From Lotus japonicus (Eukaryota; Streptophyta; Magnoliopsida; Fabales; Fabaceae), in assembly GCF_012489685.1 (NCBI RefSeq), contig NC_080043.1, positions 15,556,223-15,620,222 on the forward strand: 64,000 nt of DNA, written 5' to 3'. A program made the translations under genes and the position numbers. The notes beneath the pieces are model-generated. The model searched no databases and had not been told where the DNA came from. It worked only from the letters and a program-made list of their open reading frames with translations. The first letter of the stretch is position 1. Every line of letters begins with the position of its first letter. Positions 59,401-64,000 of the stretch are shown in pieces.

Positions 59401-62400
59401 CGCTTATGAGGTTTTGACAGATCCCACAAAGGTGCTGGGTGTAATTGGTCGGAAGCCTTGTTCTACTCCCAAACGGACTCACAAGAGATATTAGGCACAA
59501 AAGATCTGCTTCCAAAAAGGATGAACAGTGGATTTAATGAAACTACAGAGTTGGCCATTGACCGTACTCCACCTAGAGCGACTTGGTGGCAACCATAGAG
59601 TAAGCCTTCGTGGTGAGGTGGTCTGCATAGTTTTGTGCAGTAAGCAAAGTTTCATATTGAACACGTAAGTGTTGCAGTTCTTCACATCCAACTGGCGAGT
59701 AAAGAGTGCACACTGATTTAGTAGGTAAAAACCAGAGGCTCCACCTTTCAAGGTTAACAAGAGGTTCTAAAAGTAGAGAGATAAGAGAAAAGACTTCAAA
59801 AAATGGATGGAAGATAAAGAAGGTGCACCATTCATTCAGGAGTGTCAAAGAAGAGTGGATTCGTGAAGAAGGCTGGATGGACACTTAGTCTCAGCAAATA
59901 GTGGCACACACACTACCATGTGTGGCTACTGTTACTAGCGGTTGAAGCACCCATGCGGAAGAGGAAGAACACACGAAGCACCTCCATAGTCAAAGGACTT
60001 GAGAATTTGGGAGGTTGTGGGCCGGACAAAGATCAACAGGAAGGCAGGGGAATAGATGAAAAAGTTGCAGGAAAAGTTTTCTGGTGAGAGTGGTGGCTTA
60101 AAAACTGATTCAGATCATGATAGAGTGATGATTGACAGGGGAGACGGGAAACAGGATATGAAACATAATTTCAAAGAATAATATTCACAAGTGGTAAGCA
60201 AGGATTAAAACTGCCTCTGTTAGGTTCTTAGAATGTTAAATGAAGAGGAAAGCAAGATACATATGACGGAGCCCGTGTGTCCAAATTATACAATGGAAAT
60301 GTATAATATAGACTGAAAATGATAAATACAAAGATTTGTAGTTACCTTATTTACTATAATTACATGACACTATACAACGTACACTTACCTAATTAACATC
60401 CTTTCTAACATGAATAGCAGCCAAGCATTGATATTAGAAACTTTTGAGTTTTCCTGTTATGAAATGATTTCCAGGGATCAGAGGATTCAAATTAAATAAT
60501 CAACAGCATTCGGCCAGTTTGGTACTACAAAACTGAGTTATATAGTACTTACTCCCTGTTTTTATAGTGGTTTAGAAAGAACAAGGAAATGGAGTTAAGA
60601 GTCTCCAAAATCATGAAAACTGAAGAAAACTAAATATATATTGGGGAAGAGGGAAAATATCAATATCAATATTTTTCCCATTAGCAAACAAGGAAATACG
60701 ATCACACAGCCAGATAGACAAGTGGTGGTTTTATGATCTACCTTGGGCAAGCTTCAATATTGCAGCAGTTATGAAGATGCTGAGAACTTTCTTAAAAACC
60801 TCGCCATCAAATATTGAGCTTAAATTGCCAGAGCCATTCCAAGCTATTATTATCATTGCCTTGATTGAAGAGCATGATCAGCACTTCTCATAAGATTAAA
60901 TGGTTGCAGAATGAAGTGAATATAGGTTGGAATGAAAAATCAAATCTATAACTTACCTGTAAACTTAGTATATAAAAGTTCCACATTCTATCAAAACTTC
61001 TAAATATGTGCCAAAATGTGCGTATCTCAACAAAATTAACTTTTCCAGGCCACCGATCTTCATCATTAGCTCTGTTTTCCTATTTACCAAAGTCAAGAAC
61101 AATTGCTAGGATAAGAACATTGAGAGAGATTGCTTCATTCATATAAGGCATCATTTGGATTGTTCAATAAGACATGTAATAAATGTGACACTGAGTAAAT
61201 GAGCTGTGATCAGACCTTTTAATGAAAAGTAAAATATGTAAAACATTTCCAATAAATACAATTTCATATATATTCAGTTCAAGTCCTAAACACAAGTACC
61301 AAACTGAAACTATTAATGAAACTAAAATGTGCACATGAAAACCAAACATAGGAATTTGGGCCATAATTCAATTCCCAAGCTAGCTCAAGTGGTTTGGATT
61401 GTCCAAGTCTTTACAAGCTCATCTATGGTATCTCTTGTCAGTATGGGATCTCAACACCCGCACCCTCATGCCTAAGACTAGACATCTGGAGCATGAAGAC
61501 ACTTGAATCTGATGAAAATATTTCTCTGTATATTTCATGAATAGACTAGTACAATTTATAGATATAACAAAGAGATAAAAAAGAACTAAATCTATCTCGA
61601 TCTTAATAGATACTAATCTGAAATAGGTAAACAAATCTTATCACTATCTCTATAAGATATTATCTTTATTTCTATCTGTTTTCGTTTATTTTTTTGTTCC
61701 ACAATTTGTTACTTAAGAAGACAGCAAGTAAGCCATGAAATATATTATACCTCATCTTTGTCACCTGAACGTTGCTCATGAGGCAGAGGTACAGAAAAGA
61801 ACCCGGAGTCCATACGCATAGGCCAACCTAGCCGGAAACAATCAACTGACCTACAATTTAAGATTGACAATAACTTCAACGATAGAATTGTTATAAAGGA
61901 AAAAAGATCAGATCAAGAAGAAACAAAATACCAAAAATATTCATTCAAATCATCATAGTTTCTCCACTGAGAGTGCTTTGCTTTTCCTGATTTACTCCTC
62001 TTAGCTTCCTACATACCAAAAAATACAATAGAACACATAAAACCTTTCAAATGTATAAAGTAAACTCAAGCAATTATCAGCTCATAAAAACCAGAAACGC
62101 ACCTTTGCTATTGTATCATATATTGGTTTTACTACTTTCATCAGAAAAGCCTCAGTTTCACCACCATAGGCAGGCTTTACAGGTTCACCCGTCAATGGAC
62201 TGACATTCCCAGCTAACATCCCATACAACTCAAATGCCATCTAGGTAGATCAACGATAAAACAATTCTTAGGTTCTGGAAGCAACTACTTTCACATTCAA
62301 ATCAAATAACATCAGAAAAGTAGGATTTTACACCGGACAATAAACACTACATTAAAAGTTGGAACTAATGATCCATGTATTTATGACACCTATTATATAT

Positions 62401-63723
62401 AACATTATCCAACTTGTATTTCAAACAGGCAAATTCACTCATACGTTCTTCCCCTTTCTCAACATGTTCAACGTTTTATTAAAACTAGGAGAAAAGGATG
62501 CAAGACGATGTTTTGAAACTCAAAAACACTACATTACAAAGACTCCACGGGACAAATGCAAATAGATGGAAAGATGGACTTTAACATAAAAATTGGAGGA
62601 GAACCAAGAAGTTTGCGTTCAAGCCAAATTTGAGCAGGAGATTTTGAGTTCGAATGGTGGTAGGAACTTTGCATCTTCTGACAAAGATAACCTTCGCAAC
62701 CCTTTGCCAAGCGATAAACAACTTTCCGTGTTCCTTACCATTTCCAATTATTCTCCCCATGGAAGGATCCAAAGGACAATATGGGAAGGAAAGAAAGTTA
62801 CTGCACAATTTAACTCTTTTGTAAGTATAGGAAAGGAAATGAGGTTATTTGAAAGTTTAGGAATATACATCATATTCTTTAAGTGAAGGAAAGGTTGAAT
62901 CTGAAGATTTCCACATCCAGTAATAGATGTATAAGCGTCATGGGCTACAACTACAGTATTCTTGGGTTTATAAGAAAAAAGATGTTAAGACTAAAAGTCA
63001 TGTCATGTCATTAATAGGAACAGATCACCCAAGAGTCCCTCAGAGCAGTTCTAGAAGCAGTTAAGAATTGCAAATTAAAGTTCACTTCATACTAGTCATG
63101 GACAGAGAACTAATGTCAAAAGGCTTACTGAGAGAGTCTGTATGGGTCTTCATGTTGGCTACTAACGTGTTAATAAATTCAAGGGTTGGTCCCAACCACA
63201 GAAAGTAAGATAAAATAGCAACACAGGAACAATAATGGTGCCAAAAAAAGAGGTCCACTAGGGCTTCATAGTGCCCAGAGATGGAGAGGAAAACAGCAAC
63301 ATGGGAACAGTAATAATAACACCAAATGAAAGAGAGGTTCACCGGGCAATTGGGATCAACAAAATGTATATATATTAATCCTTACTGCGACTTTTCTATA
63401 GTAGAACAACAACTCAGTCCTAATAAAAAGAAGTTGTACAAATAAGAGTGATGAATAATAATAACTCTTAAGTCTCACCATGTCCCAATAAGAGAAAAGA
63501 GGGAAATATAGCTGTACAAATAAAAGAAAAAAAGAACTGTACAAATAAAGGATATTGAGTAATACTACAACATATTCCATTTTAAAAAAAACTTACATGA
63601 TGGTAGATATAACAGAGGCATTCTGGCATAAATCTCAAATTTGCAGCTTCTCCCCATATAAGAAGATATAAGCCCATGTACAATAGTTTGCGTTGTTGCA
63701 TTTCCTGCTGAATAGTAGGCAAC
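32469..63723 (-). CDS. Callose synthase (glucan synthase-like, CALS1-4 type), 5' part beyond window
   Basis: Makes beta-1,3-glucan from UDP-glucose at the plasma membrane and cell plate (GT48). 34 exons, minus strand, 5' to 3': 63597-63723, 62103-62240, 61932-62008, 61751-61850, 60957-61079, 60742-60859, 57525-57859, 55561-55613, 55408-55468, 54877-54958, 54747-54796, 54574-54660, 54319-54456, 53689-53783, 51930-52014, 51677-51837, 51461-51584, 51281-51378, 51072-51201, 50816-50967, 45849-45958, 45101-45220, 44907-44975, 44638-44827, 44395-44551, 36302-36421, 36104-36222, 35913-35996, 34820-34932, 34497-34726, 33624-34421, 33469-33519, 32855-33040, 32469-32717. They total 4,930 nt in continuous phase: 1,642 aa plus stop. 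Visible N-terminus [20 protein letters not shown] (FKS1-like domain), first membrane cluster about residues 180-455, a large cytosolic loop, then the glucan synthase core with [19 protein letters not shown], second membrane cluster from about 1195, end [15 protein letters not shown] as in CALS1-4. About 300 residues are missing beyond 63723. No frameshift or stop despite about 14 kb of intronic transposons. Confidence 0.95.
34811..34820 (-). other. Non-canonical GC splice donor in the callose synthase gene
   Basis: The exon 34820-34932 ends GAGGATATATTTGCAG and the intron starts GCATGT. Only this junction keeps the A-G-F-N-S-T-L reading into the next exon (34497-34726). The only nearby GT would break the frame. 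Confidence 0.75.
36422..37245. other. Callose synthase intron left of the copia insertion
   Basis: No exon or element recognised; ordinary intron sequence up to the TACAA target site at 37246. Confidence 0.4.
37251..37516 (-). repeat. 3' LTR of the copia chimera
   Basis: 266 bp. Matches 43434-43699 with one visible difference (GAACACAGTC here, GAACAAAGTC there). Confidence 0.95.
37530..39005 (-). CDS. Ty1/copia reverse transcriptase and RNase H (5'-truncated pol)
   Basis: Open for about 490 codons with no stop. Starts mid-protein at [19 protein letters not shown]. Reverse transcriptase: [47 protein letters not shown] and the catalytic YVDDIIITG. RNase [18 protein letters not shown], then [11 protein letters not shown], then TRTKHMELD. 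Ends just before the polypurine tract. Gag, protease and integrase are missing, so the element could move only with outside help. The intact frame fits a recent insertion. Confidence 0.92.
   Translation of the reverse strand, partial: LANNTWTLVPLPRDRKPIGCKWVFRVKENADGTINRYKARLVAKGYHQVKGFDYSETFSPVVKPITIRLILSLAITKRWHIHQLDVNNAFLNGALQEEVYMQQPSGFQHEDKSLVCRLNKALYGLKQAPRAWFDRLKSALVKYGFKPSRCDPSLFTFYTPTCCIYILVYVDDIIITGNSLPLVQKVVQNLNSEFSLKQLGQLDYFLGVQVHHLQDRSLLLTQTKYITDLLERAEMGEAKGISTPMVSGAKLSKYGADYFADPTLYRSIVGALQYATLTRPEISFAVNKVYQFLSQPLEEHWKAVKRILRYLKGTLFHGLHLKPCSLHTPVPLVAFCDADWGSDPDDRRSTSGSCVFFGPNLVSWSSKKQTLVARLSTEAEYRSLANTSAELLWVQSLLQELQIPFSPPRVFCDNMGAVALTHNPVLHTRTKHMELDIFFVREKVLNKSLFVHHIPSVDQLADLFTKALSPLRFETLRDKLNVIEKSLSPPP
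39952..39966 (+). promoter_or_regulatory. Candidate TATA box of the Tat-like extra ORF
   Basis: CCCCTATAAAAACCC, about 220 bp upstream of the ATG at 40178, in an otherwise GC- and C-rich region. Confidence 0.45.
40178..42722 (+). CDS. Tat-type additional ORF: 'putative gypsy-type transposon' domain protein with long coiled coil, about 820 aa
   Basis: Exon 1 40178-41066 and exon 2 41149-42722, joined by an 82-bp GT-AG intron (acceptor TTGTTACAG). The join removes the stop at 41075-41077. Start: [15 protein letters not shown] after a TATA-like box. N-terminal half: globular domain with [35 protein letters not shown] and [13 protein letters not shown], resembling the Pfam family named putative gypsy-type transposon (Transposase_28). 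The middle is an alanine/proline/threonine-rich linker. C-terminal 350 residues: heptad-rich coiled coil ([18 protein letters not shown]), then an acidic tail of glutamates. Function of this family is unknown. GC-rich codon use unlike the host genes nearby. Runs opposite to the callose synthase gene and to the copia element. Confidence 0.7.
42893..42968. repeat. Tandem duplication, 2 x 38 bp
   Basis: TAAGTTTCATAGTTTAACCC units at 42893-42930 and 42931-42968, downstream of the Tat-type ORF. Confidence 0.9.
43434..43699 (-). repeat. 5' LTR of the copia chimera
   Basis: 266 bp, directly followed (on the minus strand) by the primer-binding site TGGTATCAAGAGC. Confidence 0.95.
43862..44201 (-). 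mobile_element. TRIM element, 340 bp, complete
   Basis: LTRs of exactly 118 bp (43862-43979, 44084-44201). The plus-strand ends read TATTAGAATT...CTCAACA. A diverged Met-tRNA primer site (plus-strand complement GGCTTTGATACAA, 44071-44083) and a purine tract (complement of CACCCCCTCACGCC) fill the 104-bp interior. Perfect 5-bp target duplication ATATT (43857-43861, 44202-44206). No coding capacity. In the same callose synthase intron as the copia chimera, in gene orientation. Confidence 0.93.
46449..46763 (+). pseudogene. copia gag fragment
   Basis: Frame contains [20 protein letters not shown], then [20 protein letters not shown] and [11 protein letters not shown], typical of copia gag. It stops at TAA (46761-46763). 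A CCHC zinc knuckle ([14 protein letters not shown], about 46785-46830) follows in another frame, so one small indel separates them. Confidence 0.85.
46930..49047 (+). pseudogene. copia protease-integrase and start of reverse transcriptase
   Basis: Open for 705 codons. Protease: [13 protein letters not shown]. Integrase: zinc-binding HNRLGHRNF / CESCVLAK; catalytic residues in [16 protein letters not shown] and the AERKN-type helix. The frame enters reverse transcriptase (DKKQVGCKW) and shifts at about 49010, where one base appears missing. Ends at an early stop. Confidence 0.9.
49008..50336 (+). pseudogene. copia reverse transcriptase-RNase H
   Basis: Continues the reverse transcriptase in the next frame: [33 protein letters not shown], the catalytic YVDDIILTG, then RNase H with [17 protein letters not shown] and [12 protein letters not shown] final indel near 50335 separates SADIL from the last residues ([12 protein letters not shown], readable in another frame up to about 50386). 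Confidence 0.9.
50393..50647 (+). repeat. 3' LTR of the truncated copia element
   Basis: Begins TGTCAACAG right after the polypurine tract and probably ends ATATTTCA. A U3-R region with CTCTATAAGAAGAG (about 50587) is visible. The right edge is approximate because the 5' LTR is absent for comparison. Confidence 0.7.
52336..53106 (-). CDS. copia gag protein, fused at its end to TRIM LTR sequence, 256 aa
   Basis: Open from ATG ([13 protein letters not shown]) for 256 codons. Gag features: [20 protein letters not shown], then [20 protein letters not shown] and [20 protein letters not shown]. The last 14 or so residues ([14 protein letters not shown]) are encoded by the TRIM LTR, so the reading frame crosses the junction. 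The zinc knuckle and everything after are missing. No frameshift, which fits a fairly young copy. Could at most supply capsid-like protein. Confidence 0.8.
   Translation of the reverse strand: MSGDEIPIPKEKLTSGVKVSLPPLTHKDLPVLQGSFRLDGRNYLQWSELIRHTLISRKKISYIEEKAPAETDPQYDTWREENSLIMTWFWYSMIPEISRNYMFFPTAKEIWNNLAQAYSKKQDLSACYELENKVFNSKQGTLSVTDYYGTLNGLWIELDQYQNLKMKCDADSTTLNKFIEKARIFKFLSGLNSEFDPIRVQVLGKEQLPSLSEVFFIVRGEETRRTVMVEDKSVDGSALDKSIELAFVVEYRPPNF
53452..53643 (-). repeat. copia-type LTR of the composite element
   Basis: 192 bp; TG...CA in the minus direction, with CTTCTATATAATG as a TATA-like motif, directly followed by a primer-binding site. Confidence 0.75.
55614..57129. other. Callose synthase intron, no further element identified
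   Basis: AT-rich. At 56070-56740 it contains T/C-rich degenerate sequence that could be an old LINE or retroelement remnant, but no domain could be read. Confidence 0.35.
57130..57426 (-). mobile_element. TRIM element, 297 bp, complete, different family
   Basis: Short LTRs (57130-57207, 78 bp; 57358-57426, 69 bp). Minus-direction start TGTTAGAAA, end GGTTCATGACA. Primer site TGGTATTAGAACC (complement 57345-57357) and a purine tract (complement of GGCCCCTC). Perfect target duplication ATATC (57125-57129, 57427-57431). No coding capacity. In callose synthase intron 55614-57524, gene orientation. Confidence 0.9.
58119..58330. mobile_element. Possible solo LTR
   Basis: TGTTAGAG-type starts at 58119 and 58201, a TATATATATAG motif, and an end CCCAACA (58321-58327). 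No matching flanking duplication. A 16-bp tandem (TCAATTGTATGCTTAG twice, 58136-58170) lies in the same stretch. Confidence 0.3.
58880..60410 (-). mobile_element. Unidentified retroelement-like insertion with one LTR-like end
   Basis: 60218-60410 has LTR-like limits (TGTTAGG...CTAACA). The region below it (58880-60217) is less AT-rich than the intron around it, with several overlapping minus frames (59042-59359, 59573-59884). None matches a family I recognise. No primer-binding site or second LTR found. Lies in callose synthase intron 57860-60741. Confidence 0.35.
61367..61500 (-). mobile_element. TRIM remnant (one LTR and part of interior)
   Basis: Diverged copy of the TRIM at 43862-44201: shares AAGCTAGCTCAAG, a TATCTCT..TCAGTATGGGATCTCAACA-type LTR end (interrupted match), and CACCCTCATGCC with GACATCTGGAGC of the interior. 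In callose synthase intron 61080-61750. Confidence 0.6.
62241..63596. other. Callose synthase intron between exons 63597-63723 and 62103-62240
   Basis: No exon or mobile element recognised. Several short frames lack domains. It contains a pair of related stretches (GGTGCCAAAAAAAGAGGTCC at 63238 and CACCAAATGAAAGAGAGGT at 63320) suggesting a small decayed duplication. Confidence 0.4.
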
Positions 63724-64000
63724 CTAACAATTTAAAAAAAATTACTTTAAATAGTATATTACAAAATCCTAATGTAGCACTTATTATTAGTATGTAGATC
63801 TTGCGCTTATAAAAAAAAAAAGTATATGGATCTTGCATGTCGTAAGAGTATACTCATGTAAGCATAGTATCCCAGTCCTAGCTATAGAGCCAATGCAGTT
63901 AGAGTTAGTTCAGACCTCTTAGATCTGATAGAGTCAGTTCGAGTGGCAATTACTCTTGTAACTGAAACCACAGCTATATGCATCATTGTACGAATAATAT

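Overview
The window is nuclear plant DNA from a dicot. It has GT-AG introns (one GC-AG), AT-rich intergenic DNA, and Ty1/copia, Ty3/gypsy, LINE, SINE, TRIM, MULE, hAT and Stowaway-type elements. Gene and repeat style point to a legume; that is inference and no species can be named. There are no rRNA, tRNA, CRISPR or prokaryotic features.

Layout. 1-4,100: AT-rich DNA with a tandem TRIM retroelement and LINE 3' ends. 4,136-8,384 (minus): a five-exon gene, reconstructed from splice sites, for a 174-aa AT-hook/MBD-like protein. 9,150-17,500: transposon-dominated, with a 1.7-kb MULE flanked by 9-bp direct repeats that carries the 5' end of a CULLIN1 gene, a tRNA-derived SINE with target-site duplication (TSD), and a scrambled Athila-like gypsy element broken by a Stowaway-like MITE and a foldback element. 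18,487-20,340 (minus): a RING E3 ligase gene whose 5'UTR and promoter are duplicated at 22.7-23.4 kb, with a gypsy LTR/gag fragment between the copies. 23.6-27.0 kb: LINE pieces. 27,411-28,911: a hAT-like element carrying the promoter-proximal part and N-terminal DELLA domain of a DELLA gene. 29,398-30,219 (minus): an intronless gene of unknown function. 30.7-32.2 kb: LINE and SINE copies.

32,469 to the right edge (minus): one very large callose synthase gene of the CALS1-4 type. I traced 34 exons (4,930 nt, 1,642 codons plus stop) in continuous phase; about 300 N-terminal residues lie beyond the window. Its introns hold many retroelements: a copia element with near-identical LTRs enclosing a piece of a gypsy (Tat-like) element with an apparently intact intron-containing ORF; two complete TRIMs with perfect 5-bp TSDs; a 5'-truncated copia element; and a copia/TRIM composite whose two ends come from different element families but which is flanked by matching 5-bp repeats.

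Host genes are few (MBD-like protein, RING ligase, unknown protein, callose synthase), all on the minus strand, with no sign of a shared pathway. The most unusual content is the two DNA transposons carrying the 5' ends of CUL1 and DELLA, and the two chimeric retroelements.
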